Assembly: GCF_028736215.1 (NCBI RefSeq)
Contig: NZ_CP117883.1
Location: forward strand, 4,960,001 to 5,024,000
Source: Mucilaginibacter sp. KACC 22773
GTDB lineage: Bacteria; Bacteroidota; Bacteroidia; Sphingobacteriales; Sphingobacteriaceae
Reading direction: 5' to 3'
DNA length: 64,000 nucleotides
In this document: in pieces, positions 34,264 through 43,325 of the stretch
How positions within the stretch are numbered: position 1 is the stretch's first letter
Layout of the letters: each line of letters begins with the position of its first letter
The notes under the pieces: model-generated
What the model was told of the DNA's origin: nothing
Database searches by the model: none
What the model saw: the letters and a program-made list of their open reading frames with translations, nothing else
Translations under genes and position numbers: made by a program

Positions 34264-37113
34264 CTAAAAAAACGTAACCGGCAATACCAGTTCTATCCTA
34301 TTCCTGCCTGTTCCTCCAAAAAAGTCTTCATCCAGCAAGCGGCTATACCTGATACCGAATGAGATGCTGTTTTGGTTAAAAAACCTGGTGTCAAAAAATA
34401 GCGTTCCGCCGGCCGAGCGGAAGTTTTGTTTAAAACTGCTGCCATCGGTATAAAAATCATTGGCGGTGGCGTGGGTGTAATCAAAAAACAAAGCCCCACG
34501 CAGGCGCAGCAAGTAAACCAAATTGCCAAAACCGCCATCGGGATAGGCTATCGGAAAATGGTAGGTTAAGCCCAGCTTGTTCATATCCTCCAGATTTTGG
34601 GCCGCGTAGCCTTTACTGAAAGGAAAATCGTTAGAAAAACTTATTACATCGTCCTTACCCTTTTGCTGGTGCGCCAGGCTAACTACAAAGCTATGATTGG
34701 TAACCAGGCCGGGGAAGTAAAATGAGCCTGTAGCCAACAATTGCGTGGCACTTGCACCAGCAACTGTAGCCTTATAATTTACGCTGATGCTTTGCGCAAA
34801 GGCCGGGTAAATATTTTTGCGGGCTCTTTGGGTTTGATTATTAAACGCTACGTAATTATTGAGGTAAGTATAGCTCCTATCGGCATACTGGGCGGCGTAG
34901 GGCTGCTGGAAACTGGTACGATTAAAATACAGATCGCTGCCGATGGTAAGGCCTGTAAAGTTTTTGCCTTGCGAAAAATTGAGCGGTACCTGCAAACCGC
35001 CATGCAGCTGGGTTTCGTTCCAGTACACGTAGCTGCCTTTAGCAAAGCCCCGCCTATCTAAAGTATAATCGGCACCGGCAGACAGGTACGGGAACAACGC
35101 GCCATATATGGCATCAAAGCTAAACTCCTTATAACCTTCGTTGGTGTTGTAGTTGAAAGAAACCTGCGACTGAAATGTATTCAACACGTTTTCGCCCACA
35201 ATAGCAACCGAATAATTAGGATCGCTGATGTTTGGGATAAGGCTGTGAAAGTTGAACAAGCCATGCAATTTTGAATATTTGGTAACCGACAAAGGTTTAT
35301 CTGTAACGCGGGCCAGCATATTGGCCGAGCTATCTTTTTCAAGCGCATGTATACCTATTAGGGGCAAATTGCTATTGGCATATAAATCACCCGCATCAAT
35401 CCATTTCAGCTCTCTGCTATCAGCCCCGGTTATTTGATAGCCGGTTGCGGTAAAACCAACCCAGGCCATTTTATGATCGGTAACAGCAGGCTGATAACTG
35501 CCTATGGTAACATCATTAGCCATTGGCAATAACTCGTAAAGTTTATTAGCGCCAACCATTAAGGCAAACAACCTGTCCTGTCGCTCAACAACAGCCGAAA
35601 AGTATGCCGTATCGCCTTTTAGCGCTGTAAAACCTATCGGTTTAAATGTAAACGGCAGCAAATATTGGGCATTGCCTGTGGCTATATCAATCAACGCCAA
35701 AGTCATTTTACCTTCGGCGTTCCTTACCGCCGAAAGCAGCCGGTCGCTTTTGTAAAATTTAGGATAAGTATAAAACAGCTTTTGCGGGTTAGGCACAACT
35801 TTCAGCAGTTTACCATCAGCATTCAATATATGCAATTCGCTTTTACCCAACGGGCTAACCTGTACGGCTACAATATTATCACCATCGGCACTAAAGGCAG
35901 GGGCAAAATACTTTGCTTTTTGGGTTATGCGGTGCTCTTGCCCTGTGTTTACATCCAATAACATCAATTCGCTGTAATCCCGATATCCCCAGCGGGCATC
36001 GGGGCGATAGGTAGCATAAACTACTTTACCGTTGCGGTAATCAAAATAATTATCGAGCGAGTAGGAACGTGTACTTATTTTACGTTCCTTTTCTCCGGTT
36101 TTAACCACAAAGGCCGGCACATGATCGTAACTGCTCTTCATATATATGAGCGTACTGTCGTTTAAAAAAGCGGGATACTCTCTATCGGCATCAAAGTGCT
36201 TGGGGGCAGCAGTTTTAACAGGCTGATTTTGCATATCTGCCGCAAACTGCCCTTTAAAATAATCAAGCCCCTGGTTTGCAAATGCTTTAAAGCTGGTGCC
36301 TGTATATTTTTTTACAGCGTTTTGAAAAGGATAAAAACCGGTATAAAAGCCGGCTGCATCGTGCGTAATATTTTTCCAGATGTCGTCGCCATATTTATCC
36401 CGGCCATAGGCAACCAGCATATAGCCAAGCGGGTAATGATCGGGCGTATAATCGCGGTACGATCCGTTGCGTAGTTTCATGTAACTATAGCTTTTGCCCG
36501 CCGCCCACAACGCCCGGTAACCATTAAAAAAGTATGGCAGGCGCCCCCTGCCCTGCCGGCTTACGTGGGTTTCGTTAAACACGGCATCCCCCTCAAAAAA
36601 CCAGTTGGGTACCGATAGATCGTTCCCCAGGGCTTGCCCGCCCTCGCCAAAAAGGATGTGCAGAAAACGGGATAAACCTACGTTGAAATTATTGTATTGC
36701 TGCACGTGCCTAAACTCATGTATGGCCAATTGCTGCTGCCAGGGCAGGCTGCCTATTTCAAAGCTATTTTGTTGGGGGGTTAAAAAAAACTCGCTCCTGA
36801 AAGGCGCCAAACCTACATAAGCGTTTGATATCGTAGTTTGATTTTGCAACACAATGCTAATCTGCCGCTGCTTATTACCTATAGTTAGTTTTATAAGCCC
36901 GTTCATTTGCTGCACAATATTGGCCACATTAACTGCTGCCGTATCCATCCCATAAGGGAAAATAACTTTAGCAGCCGGTGTATTTACCTGCTTCCATTTG
37001 ATAGACGGCGGATTGCCCCCAAACTCCTGGGCAGCCGCCGTAGTTGCTATAGTAAACAGCAATGGCGCCAGCAAGTTGGGCAATATTTTATAAGCAGACG
37101 GGCGTTTGTTCAT
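34264..37113 (-). CDS. Predicted surface metallopeptidase: gluzincin-like domain, TolB-like propeller, outer-membrane barrel
   Basis: 949 residues. The signal peptide ends at about TTAAAQ (29). Residues 40-290 hold a zinc peptidase-like domain with His132, Glu133 and His136 (HEFRH) and a likely third ligand Glu174 in WFFEGDAVFNE, 38 residues on, as in gluzincins. Residues 300-600 read as WD40/TolB-like blades (AFSADGDNIVAVQVS, YPKFYKSDRLLSAVRN). From about 620 to the end, alternating strands finish with RNRIELVLPVTFF, a terminal-Phe barrel signature. So one chain seems to join a protease, a propeller and an outer-membrane anchor. The substrate is unknown. It is a single-gene unit. Confidence 0.82.
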   Translation of the reverse strand: MNKRPSAYKILPNLLAPLLFTIATTAAAQEFGGNPPSIKWKQVNTPAAKVIFPYGMDTAAVNVANIVQQMNGLIKLTIGNKQRQISIVLQNQTTISNAYVGLAPFRSEFFLTPQQNSFEIGSLPWQQQLAIHEFRHVQQYNNFNVGLSRFLHILFGEGGQALGNDLSVPNWFFEGDAVFNETHVSRQGRGRLPYFFNGYRALWAAGKSYSYMKLRNGSYRDYTPDHYPLGYMLVAYGRDKYGDDIWKNITHDAAGFYTGFYPFQNAVKKYTGTSFKAFANQGLDYFKGQFAADMQNQPVKTAAPKHFDADREYPAFLNDSTLIYMKSSYDHVPAFVVKTGEKERKISTRSYSLDNYFDYRNGKVVYATYRPDARWGYRDYSELMLLDVNTGQEHRITQKAKYFAPAFSADGDNIVAVQVSPLGKSELHILNADGKLLKVVPNPQKLFYTYPKFYKSDRLLSAVRNAEGKMTLALIDIATGNAQYLLPFTFKPIGFTALKGDTAYFSAVVERQDRLFALMVGANKLYELLPMANDVTIGSYQPAVTDHKMAWVGFTATGYQITGADSRELKWIDAGDLYANSNLPLIGIHALEKDSSANMLARVTDKPLSVTKYSKLHGLFNFHSLIPNISDPNYSVAIVGENVLNTFQSQVSFNYNTNEGYKEFSFDAIYGALFPYLSAGADYTLDRRGFAKGSYVYWNETQLHGGLQVPLNFSQGKNFTGLTIGSDLYFNRTSFQQPYAAQYADRSYTYLNNYVAFNNQTQRARKNIYPAFAQSISVNYKATVAGASATQLLATGSFYFPGLVTNHSFVVSLAHQQKGKDDVISFSNDFPFSKGYAAQNLEDMNKLGLTYHFPIAYPDGGFGNLVYLLRLRGALFFDYTHATANDFYTDGSSFKQNFRSAGGTLFFDTRFFNQNSISFGIRYSRLLDEDFFGGTGRNRIELVLPVTFF

Positions 37114-37365
37114 TAGGGGTTGAAAGTAAGTACAATTTGTAATTTAAGCAATGATATTGCTTAAGCTTTACCTTTTTTAACAAGTTAGCCATCGTGAATT
37201 TAAGATTTACCTTGGCAATCATTTGTATAAACAATGAGATTGCCGATGCTAAAACCCGATGGGGCCTGAAGGTGTAAGAAGTTCATTAAAGGCTTGTCAA
37301 TACCGGGTTGTAAAGCTTGGGGAAACCCTGAATGAGAAATGAAGTTTATCGCATGGCGGCGAGTC

Positions 37366-37508
37366 GACTCACCCCGACGAGGCTACGCCCGTCTGCCCCT
37401 CTCTCCGCTTCGCGCATAGAGGGGCTAACAAACTGTCTTTCTTTCTTCAACCCTCTTTGCGGCTTGCCGGAGAGAGGGTGGTCGGGCGTAGCCTCGACCG
37501 GGTGAGTC
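37366..37508. repeat. Large hairpin repeat, GACTCACCC...GGGTGAGTC family
   Basis: The arms at 37366-37424 and 37450-37508 are complementary at about 80 percent, with perfect cores GAGGCTACGCCCG (left) and CGGGCGTAGCCTC (right) and CTCTCTCCG paired with CGGAGAGAG. The loop is about 25 bases. It dominates the 37114-37681 gap. The frame 37447-37638 on the minus strand only reads through the arm. Confidence 0.85.
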
Positions 37509-37681
37509 TTAACCGGCGTTCAACCGAATGTTTATGTAAACCCCAGCACCTCATGGGTTGAAACGAAGGAGTCGCCAACCCGGTGCTTACCCTCCTCCCA
37601 AAAAAATCAAAATAATTTAAAATGTTTTCAATCATCAATCGTCTGTACCTTTAAAGGAATAATAAATTGATAACAGCCGTA

Positions 37682-38239
37682 ATGCCCGAAGACAAAAACA
37701 GTCATATTATACATACCATTAAAGCGTATGGTAAAAGCCTGTTGAGTTTTATTAGGCGGCGGGTAAACAACGATGCCGATGCCGAAGACATTCTGCAGGA
37801 TGTGTGGTACCAGTTTAGTTCGGTTATCAACTCGGAGCCTATTGAGCAAACAAGCGCGTGGCTGTACCGTGTAGCCCGCAACAAAATAACGGACAAGCAT
37901 AAAAAAAAGACGGAGCCCCTGCTGGATGATATGCTTGCTACTGATGACGATGAAGAGGATACCGATAATTTTAAATCGATCCTGTTTGCCGAAACCAGTA
38001 CACCCGAAACCGAATACCTGCGCAACCTGTTTTGGGACGAATTATTTTTGGCACTGGACGAATTGCCCGAAGAACAGAAACAGGTTTTTATTTGGCATGA
38101 GCTTGACGATGTACCGTTTGAGGAGATAGCTATCCGCACCGGCCAAAATATAAACACGCTGGTATCGCGCAAGCGGTACGCCGTGCTGCACCTGCGCAAA
38201 AGGCTTAAACAGTTATACCTTGAAATAACAGAATATTAA
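37682..38239 (+). CDS. ECF-family RNA polymerase sigma factor
   Basis: 185 residues from the ATG at 37682 (MPEDKNSHIIHTIKAYG). Region 2 has SLLSFIRRRVNNDADAEDILQDVWYQF and SAWLYRVARNKITDKHKKK; an acidic linker (DDDEEDTDNF) and region 4 follow with LPEEQKQVFIWHELDDVPFEEIAIRTGQNINTLVSRKRYAVLHLRKRL. There is no recognisable anti-sigma gene beside it; the next gene, 25 bases on, codes for a two-helix membrane protein that could take that role. It shows none of the GGGTTAC/GTATTAA elements of the first sigma locus. Confidence 0.9.
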   Translation: MPEDKNSHIIHTIKAYGKSLLSFIRRRVNNDADAEDILQDVWYQFSSVINSEPIEQTSAWLYRVARNKITDKHKKKTEPLLDDMLATDDDEEDTDNFKSILFAETSTPETEYLRNLFWDELFLALDELPEEQKQVFIWHELDDVPFEEIAIRTGQNINTLVSRKRYAVLHLRKRLKQLYLEITEY

Positions 38240-38264
38240 AAAGAATTTAAAACATTAAAAGATA

Positions 38265-38666
38265 ATGAAAAGATCATTTTATAAAGCGCGGTTTATACTG
38301 TTCCCTATAGGAGCGGCCGCCATCCTGGCGCTCATCAGTTTTGTGGTGATGCAGTTATGGAACAACCTGCTGCCGGCAATATTGCACGTAGGCGCAATAA
38401 CGTTTTGGCAGGCCATGGGCATATTTGTACTATGCAAAATACTGTTTGGTTTTGGTAAAGGCAGTAAACCGGGCTGGGCCCGCGGAGGCTCGCCGTGGAT
38501 GCGCAAACGTATGGAAGAACGTTTTAAAAACATGAGCCCCGAAGAAAAGGAAAAATTTAAAGCTAAACTAAAAGATCGTATGTGTGGCTGGGAGCATCAT
38601 GGCCACGGTGGATTTGGCCGCCGCCCATGGGACGATTTTGCATCGACAGAAGAAAAAGGAGATTAG
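38265..38666 (+). CDS. Two-helix membrane protein with Gly/His-rich tail, partner of the sigma factor
   Basis: 133 residues. Two hydrophobic helices (about 11-32 and 40-64) are followed by a basic stretch, a helix MSPEEKEKFKAKLKDRM, and a tail with Cys, His and Gly (CGWEHHGHGGFGRR). The His-rich end may bind metal, which is inference. Cotranscribed with the ECF sigma factor (25-base gap), so it may sense a signal for it. Confidence 0.72.
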   Translation: MKRSFYKARFILFPIGAAAILALISFVVMQLWNNLLPAILHVGAITFWQAMGIFVLCKILFGFGKGSKPGWARGGSPWMRKRMEERFKNMSPEEKEKFKAKLKDRMCGWEHHGHGGFGRRPWDDFASTEEKGD

Positions 38667-38800
38667 TGAATAGTGAGGGGTGAGTAGTGAATGGGGAGTA
38701 GATGGGTAGGTATGCCCAGGTTGCTATAATCCGTTCACTATTCAACTCACTCACCACTTTTCACCGCTAACCATTCACCATTCACCATTCACCACTCACC
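38667..38800. repeat. Quasi-palindromic repeat, GTGAATGG/CCATTCAC word family
   Basis: The left arm (38667-38701) is made of GTGAATAG, GTGAGTAG and GTGAATGG words; the right arm (38733-38800) holds CACTATTCA, CTCACTCACCAC and three CCATTCA copies, the complement. The same words occur at 60961-61028. Confidence 0.8.
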
Positions 38801-38803
38801 AAA

Positions 38804-39019
38804 ATGAACATCCTGGTATTTTCAACAAGCGTTAAACAAAAAAGGCAGGTAAACAAAGTAACCACTTTGCTTACCAAAATTCCGGCTATCGCCCAATGGA
38901 ATTTCGACCTGGAAGACTGCGATAATATACTCCGCATCGAGGCTGAAAACCTTTCGCCCCGCTACATCGAAAGGCTATTGATAGGCGCCGGGATACATTG
39001 CCAGGAGCTGGAATACTGA
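38804..39019 (+). CDS. Small HMA-like ferredoxin-fold protein
   Basis: 71 residues: MNILVFSTSVKQKRQVNKVTTLLTKIP, then WNFDLEDCDNILRIEAENLSPRYIERLL. The strand-helix-strand-strand-helix-strand layout fits the heavy-metal-associated fold, but the metal-binding CxxC is missing, so metal transport is not supported. Similar small proteins lie in other Sphingobacteriaceae genomes. Repeats separate it from both neighbours. Confidence 0.65.
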   Translation: MNILVFSTSVKQKRQVNKVTTLLTKIPAIAQWNFDLEDCDNILRIEAENLSPRYIERLLIGAGIHCQELEY

Positions 39020-39021
39020 TT

Positions 39022-39185
39022 AGGTTGTACGTGTGACGTTAGACGTTGTACGTAGTTTTGATACAGCCGAACAAAACGTAAAACCACACTACTGATAACG
39101 TTGTACGTGTGACGTTTTACGTTATACGTAGTTCCCCTATACATACACCCGGACAAAACGTACAACCTACCACGTAAAACCTACA
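39022..39185. repeat. Tandem pair of hairpins, GTTGTACGTGTGACGTT word family
   Basis: Two copies of an approximately 80-bp unit (39022-39096 and 39097-39185). Each has a left arm with GTTGTACGTGTGACGTT, a short loop and a right arm with ACAAAACGTA and ACCTAC or ACCACAC words that are degenerate complements of the left arm. It fills the gap between convergent genes. Confidence 0.8.
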
Positions 39186-39683
39186 CTACTTCTTTGGCGC
39201 CGGGCTGTTAATCTCAATCCAATAACCATCCGGATCCTGGAAATATAGTTGCAGCACACCGTCGGCCCTTAAGGTTGGCTCTTTGCTATCGCCTTTCCAG
39301 TTGCTGTATTTAATATTGTGGCTTTCTAAAACTTTGGCAAATTCATGAACAGAGCCAACCGAAAAACACAAATGTTCGGCTATTGGGTGTACACCGGCGC
39401 AATCGCCCTGGATGGCATGTAATTTCACCCCGTTGCCCAGGCTGTACCATTGGTGTACCGTATCTTTAAATGGATTGCCTACCTTGCGCAGATGCATTAC
39501 ATCGGTATAAAACGCGGTGCTTTTTTTAAGATTTTTTACGCAAATGGCAACATGATCAACCACCGGCACAGCATCGGTGCCCGATTGGGCCAGGCAAAAG
39601 CCCGGTAATATAAGGGCAGCAATTAACCATATTAATTTAAGACTACCCGGTTTGCGGGTATTAGGATTAAGTAAAAGGCTCAT
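39186..39683 (-). CDS. Exported VOC (glyoxalase/bleomycin-resistance fold) protein
   Basis: 165 residues. An N-terminal segment with a hydrophobic stretch (LIWLIAALILPGFCLAQ) suggests export, unusual for this fold. One VOC unit follows: VVDHVAICVKNLKKSTAFYTDVMHLRKVG, a strand ...KLHAIQGD, AEHLCFSVGSVHEFAKVLE and LYFQDPDGYWIEIN. Likely metal ligands are His in VDHVA, His in AEHLC and Glu in WIEIN. The substrate is unknown. Confidence 0.83.
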   Translation of the reverse strand: MSLLLNPNTRKPGSLKLIWLIAALILPGFCLAQSGTDAVPVVDHVAICVKNLKKSTAFYTDVMHLRKVGNPFKDTVHQWYSLGNGVKLHAIQGDCAGVHPIAEHLCFSVGSVHEFAKVLESHNIKYSNWKGDSKEPTLRADGVLQLYFQDPDGYWIEINSPAPKK

Positions 39684-39752
39684 TTTAAGTTTTTTGGTTT
39701 AAAAACCTAAAGATATGTGTTTATATAACACTAAGGCCAAATCACAGAAATA

Positions 39753-40007
39753 TTACTTAACCAGATATTGGTGATCAAACTCGGTTTCGGGGACAACATT
39801 AACCGTATTGTTCCTGTTCCAGTCATCAATATCTATTAAACCCATACGGGTTTGGTAATGGCCGTCATCGTTGGGGCATTTAACCACGTAAAGGCCTTCT
39901 GGCGCCAGTTCAATAACCGGGCGCGCACCGCATGTTTTACAAAACCTGCAGTTTATCGTTTTTGGTATATTAACGTAACTCCTCATATTATCTTTGTTTA
40001 CGTTCAA
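39753..40007 (-). CDS. Small zinc-ribbon protein, Lar-like, paralogue B
   Basis: 84 residues (an internal ATG at residue 8 is also possible). INCRFCKTCGARPVIELAPEG, YVVKCPNDDGH and LIDIDDWNRNN follow the same order as the 27084-27305 protein: CxxCxxCG[T/A]RPxIE, VxCPN, and I-x-x-W-N-R. The fourth Cys position is replaced, with His in NDDGH possibly supplying the ligand. So there are two diverged copies 12.5 kb apart on opposite strands. Confidence 0.7.
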   Translation of the reverse strand: MNVNKDNMRSYVNIPKTINCRFCKTCGARPVIELAPEGLYVVKCPNDDGHYQTRMGLIDIDDWNRNNTVNVVPETEFDHQYLVK

Positions 40008-40151
40008 TAACCTGCTACGGTTGCTTATTTGTTAATATAATGCAATAAAAAATATTTTACCATAATATGCTATTCAATATGCACCTGGCAAGCCTATTGC
40101 CCACAAAAGTTCGCCAGGCTGGTATTAATTTCTTTTATTATATTTATTGCC

Positions 40152-40751
40152 ATGCAGCCTGATATTGAACAGTTAAAAACCACTTACAAAAACCTAAGCG
40201 ACGATAAGCTTACCAGCCTTGCCATAACCGAAGCCGCAAGCCTAAGACCCGAGGCGTTAGATTTACTAAAAGCCGAGATAAAAAGCCGCGGGCTGGATGA
40301 AGGTATTATGAACGGCGTAAATGTGCAACTTACCACTCCGGACAGTTTAGCCATTGATAGCTATATCTCGCTTATCCGCAACCAGCCATGCCCGGTTTGC
40401 AGTAGTACGGCCCAACCACTTAACGCAATAGTAATTGGGAGTGTTAAAAGCTTTATTATATTAACTCATTACAAGAAAAAGCTTATGATTGCCTGCCCTT
40501 CATGCCTGCAACAAGCCAACCAACGTGCTACCTCGTCAACAGCCTTAATGGGCTGGTGGGGGTTACCCTGGGGAATTATACGCACATCGCAGGCATTATT
40601 CCGTAACATGAAAGCCAACAAAGTGATCAGAACCGATGAGCCCTCGGATAAGTTAATCTCCTTCGTAAAAACAAATGTTGGTGTAATAGAGAGTGTACGT
40701 AAAAACAACCATTCGTTACAAGTTATGTTAGACAGCGTTAATAAGCGATAA
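40152..40751 (+). CDS. Unknown protein with two CxxC pairs
   Basis: 199 residues. The N-terminus (LKTTYKNLSDDKLTSLAITEAASLRPEALDLLKAEIKSRGL) is a short helical module that recurs in the protein at 59772-60530 (YERLESSELIAIIRN...). CPVC (about 81) and CPSC (about 117) probably form a zinc ribbon, followed by a hydrophobic stretch ALMGWWGLPWGIIRTSQALF that may dip into the membrane. Followed after 10 bases by a membrane protein gene. No function is assigned. Confidence 0.65.
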   Translation: MQPDIEQLKTTYKNLSDDKLTSLAITEAASLRPEALDLLKAEIKSRGLDEGIMNGVNVQLTTPDSLAIDSYISLIRNQPCPVCSSTAQPLNAIVIGSVKSFIILTHYKKKLMIACPSCLQQANQRATSSTALMGWWGLPWGIIRTSQALFRNMKANKVIRTDEPSDKLISFVKTNVGVIESVRKNNHSLQVMLDSVNKR

Positions 40752-40761
40752 AACCCGACCC

Positions 40762-41418
40762 ATGATTGTGCAAAAACTAAATAAACTGGCATTCATATAC
40801 GCCATATTGTTAGCGCTGATTGTTTGGTTTTCTGTCGTTTTGCAATTTATTATTTCTACAGCTGCCTATACGCAACAAGGCCGTACATTTGGTGGCGCCA
40901 TAGTGCAAATCATCAGTTTTTTTACAATACTAAGTAATATACTGGTTGGGCTTTGCCTGGTTGCTGTTGTTTTAAACAAAGCTTCGGCGTTTAAAAAATT
41001 CTTTAGCAGCAACAGTGTGGCTACCGCTGTAGCACTTTACATCACCATAGTGGGCCTTATTTTTAACACGGTATTACGCAGCATTGTAAATTTAGATGGC
41101 TTGTTTGCGCTAACTAACGAATTAACCCATGTATTTAACCCGGTGGCTTTTGTTATCTTCTGGCTGTTTTTTACCGCTAAAACAAAATTATCGTGGCGGC
41201 AGTCCGCCGGTTGGTTGTGGTACCCGTTATTATACCTTATGTATGTACTTATCCGCGGCGCAGTTTTCCATTTTTACCCCTACCCTTTTGTTGATGCCGA
41301 TAAACTGGGTTATCAGCAGGTGGCTGTCAATTCTTTTTTTGTGATGATGGCTTTTTTATTGTTTGGGTGCTTATTTCTGATGTTAAACAACAAACTGGCA
41401 GCAAGGATATATCAATAA
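40762..41418 (+). CDS. Pr6Pr family membrane protein
   Basis: 218 residues with six membrane helices and the family's conserved FFTILSNILVGLCLV, YITIVGLIFNTVLR, NELTHVFNPVAFVIFWLFF and YPLLYLMYVLIRGAVFHFYPYPFVD segments. Pr6Pr proteins are related to the FAR-17a/AIG1 hydrolases of fatty-acid esters of hydroxy fatty acids, but the bacterial role is unknown. It is 10 bases after the CxxC protein gene, probably cotranscribed. Confidence 0.82.
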   Translation: MIVQKLNKLAFIYAILLALIVWFSVVLQFIISTAAYTQQGRTFGGAIVQIISFFTILSNILVGLCLVAVVLNKASAFKKFFSSNSVATAVALYITIVGLIFNTVLRSIVNLDGLFALTNELTHVFNPVAFVIFWLFFTAKTKLSWRQSAGWLWYPLLYLMYVLIRGAVFHFYPYPFVDADKLGYQQVAVNSFFVMMAFLLFGCLFLMLNNKLAARIYQ

Positions 41419-41506
41419 TACTTTATGCTGATTAGCATCCTCTAAAAACCCGGCGTATAACTTGCCAAGTTATAGCCGGCGATGTGGCGACATCTAATTA
41501 AAAGTA

Positions 41507-41543
41507 AAAAAGACGCCGGATTTTTCAGGTCCGGCGTCTTTTT
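41507..41543 (+). terminator. Strong bidirectional intrinsic terminator
   Basis: A perfect 14-bp stem (41507-41520 with 41530-41543; core AGACGCCGGA) with a 9-base loop. A5 on the left and T5 on the right make it active in both directions, between the convergent Pr6Pr gene and the small gene at 41613. Confidence 0.93.
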
Positions 41544-41612
41544 CAGGAAAGCCTTAAGTTTTCGGCTTCCTATATGGCGTATTAACAGGATATCAAATTG
41601 TTTGTTACGAGT

Positions 41613-41813
41613 TTAATCGTTCCATAAATGGTTAAACGGGAACGATGTGGCCAGTTTGCTTTTTATAAAATGATCTTCTTCTTTTTGTAAGCAATCATTG
41701 GTGTAAACGTCTTCGTCGGCATTCACTTTTAAAATGCTGCCTGCAATACGCTCAACAATGGTTGATAGCGTGGTTACTTCGGTGTCGGGGATTTGGATTG
41801 TTAATATTGCCAT
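41613..41813 (-). CDS. Small hypothetical protein
   Basis: 66 residues from the ATG at 41813 (MAILTIQIPDTEVTTLSTIVERIAGSILKVNADED), with an earlier frame start at 41885 rejected because it lacks family-like sequence. The first 35 residues look like the amphipathic strand-helix of an antitoxin or DUF2683-like protein; no toxin gene flanks it. A strong terminator is 70 bases downstream. Confidence 0.55.
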   Translation of the reverse strand: MAILTIQIPDTEVTTLSTIVERIAGSILKVNADEDVYTNDCLQKEEDHFIKSKLATSFPFNHLWND

Positions 41814-42055
41814 GGTAGTTGTTTGTTTTAATTGATATTTCAAAAATAATTCTTTGTTACTAATGCAGTGTTTGTTTAAAGTCAAAAATTAATCATTTGA
41901 TTAACTTTTATAAAACGCCATAAAAACCCTATCTATTGTTGCCCCTAAAAAGGTTTAACATTGTTTAACAAATAGCTTGTAACCGGGCGCCCGTTAGTAT
42001 GATGACGATTAAGAATCGCTAATATTTTATTAAATTGCTTTTTTTCTATTTATTT

Positions 42056-43315
42056 ATGCATGTCAACGGCCTTCTGAAAGTCTTCCTGATTATATCTGCA
42101 ATTAGTTTATTATTTGACTGGTATGTATTCTCCGGGTTAAAAACATTAATTGCCGGCTGGCGCTCCCGGCTTTGGCAAAAAATAGTTTTATGGGGATACC
42201 TGCTGATTTCAATTGGTGTTACAGTTTTATTTGTAACCGGCTTGCAGGCTTTTAAAACCAACACCGGCATGCGGCCTTTTCATGAATGGGTATTGAGCCT
42301 GTTCCTCACTTTTTTTATCACCAAACTGTTTTTTATAGCTGTAATGTTTTTGGGCGATATCGGGCGGTTTCTGACAGGCTTATTTAAATTGGCAACGCAA
42401 TCTCACGATAAACCGGTATTTCCGGCCCGCCGAAAATTCATCAGCGAAATTGCAGTTTTGGTAGCCGCAATTCCATTTACTTCTCTTTTTTACGCAATAC
42501 TGAAGGGCAAATATGATTACCGCTTACACAAAATAACCCTTTATTTTGATGATTTGCCTGCCGCCTTTGACGGGTTTACCATAACCCAACTCTCTGATAT
42601 CCACTCCGGTAGTTTTGATGATGTAGCGGCCATGCAAAAGGGCATAGATTTGGCCATAGCGCAAAAAAGCGACCTGTTTGTTTTTACAGGCGACCTGGTA
42701 AACAATGCTGCCGCAGAAATTGAGCCTTATTTAGACCGGTTTGGATCGATAAAAGCACCCTACGGCCAGTTTTCTATCCTTGGCAATCATGATTACGGCG
42801 ATTATATTGAATGGAAAAGCCCCGAAGCCAAAGCTGCCAACCTGGAAACCCTGAAACAGCACCATCAAACTTTGGGTTACCGCCTGCTTCTCAATGAAAA
42901 TGTTACTATCGAAAAAGAAGGCCAAAAAATCTCGCTCATTGGGGTTCAAAACTGGGGCCGCGGTTTTATACAAATGGGCGATTTAAATAAAGCGCTCCGT
43001 GATGTACCCAAGGATGCCTTTAAGGTATTGCTATCGCATGATCCTACCCATTGGGAAGATCATGTGCGATATAATCCGGCCAACATCCATCTCACCCTAT
43101 CGGGCCATACACATGGTGCGCAATTTGGCGTAGAGATTCCCGGCTTTAAATGGAGCCCGGTTAAATACAAATATCTCGACTGGGCGGGCCTGGCCAACGA
43201 AAAAGGCCGTTACTTATATGTAAACCGTGGTTTTGGTTTCCTGGCCTTTAGCGGCAGGCTTGGCATTTGGCCCGAGGTTACTGTTATTGAGTTGAAGAAA
43301 AAGGTTACAGCTTAG
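42056..43315 (+). CDS. Membrane-anchored calcineurin-like metallophosphoesterase
   Basis: 419 residues from the ATG at 42056. Four hydrophobic segments occupy the first 155 residues; the catalytic domain follows with the five metal-binding blocks: ITQLSDIHSG, VFTGDLVNN, ILGNHDYGDY, LLSHDPTHWE and LSGHTHGAQFG. Such YkuE-like enzymes cleave phosphoesters on lipids such as UDP-diacylglucosamine, or on cyclic nucleotides; the substrate is unknown. A lipoprotein gene starts 10 bases after its stop. Confidence 0.88.
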   Translation: MHVNGLLKVFLIISAISLLFDWYVFSGLKTLIAGWRSRLWQKIVLWGYLLISIGVTVLFVTGLQAFKTNTGMRPFHEWVLSLFLTFFITKLFFIAVMFLGDIGRFLTGLFKLATQSHDKPVFPARRKFISEIAVLVAAIPFTSLFYAILKGKYDYRLHKITLYFDDLPAAFDGFTITQLSDIHSGSFDDVAAMQKGIDLAIAQKSDLFVFTGDLVNNAAAEIEPYLDRFGSIKAPYGQFSILGNHDYGDYIEWKSPEAKAANLETLKQHHQTLGYRLLLNENVTIEKEGQKISLIGVQNWGRGFIQMGDLNKALRDVPKDAFKVLLSHDPTHWEDHVRYNPANIHLTLSGHTHGAQFGVEIPGFKWSPVKYKYLDWAGLANEKGRYLYVNRGFGFLAFSGRLGIWPEVTVIELKKKVTA

Positions 43316-43325
43316 CCACACCGAC

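Noticed and set aside
37447-37638. A 63-residue minus-strand frame
   Set aside because: It is the translation of one arm of the 37366-37508 hairpin.
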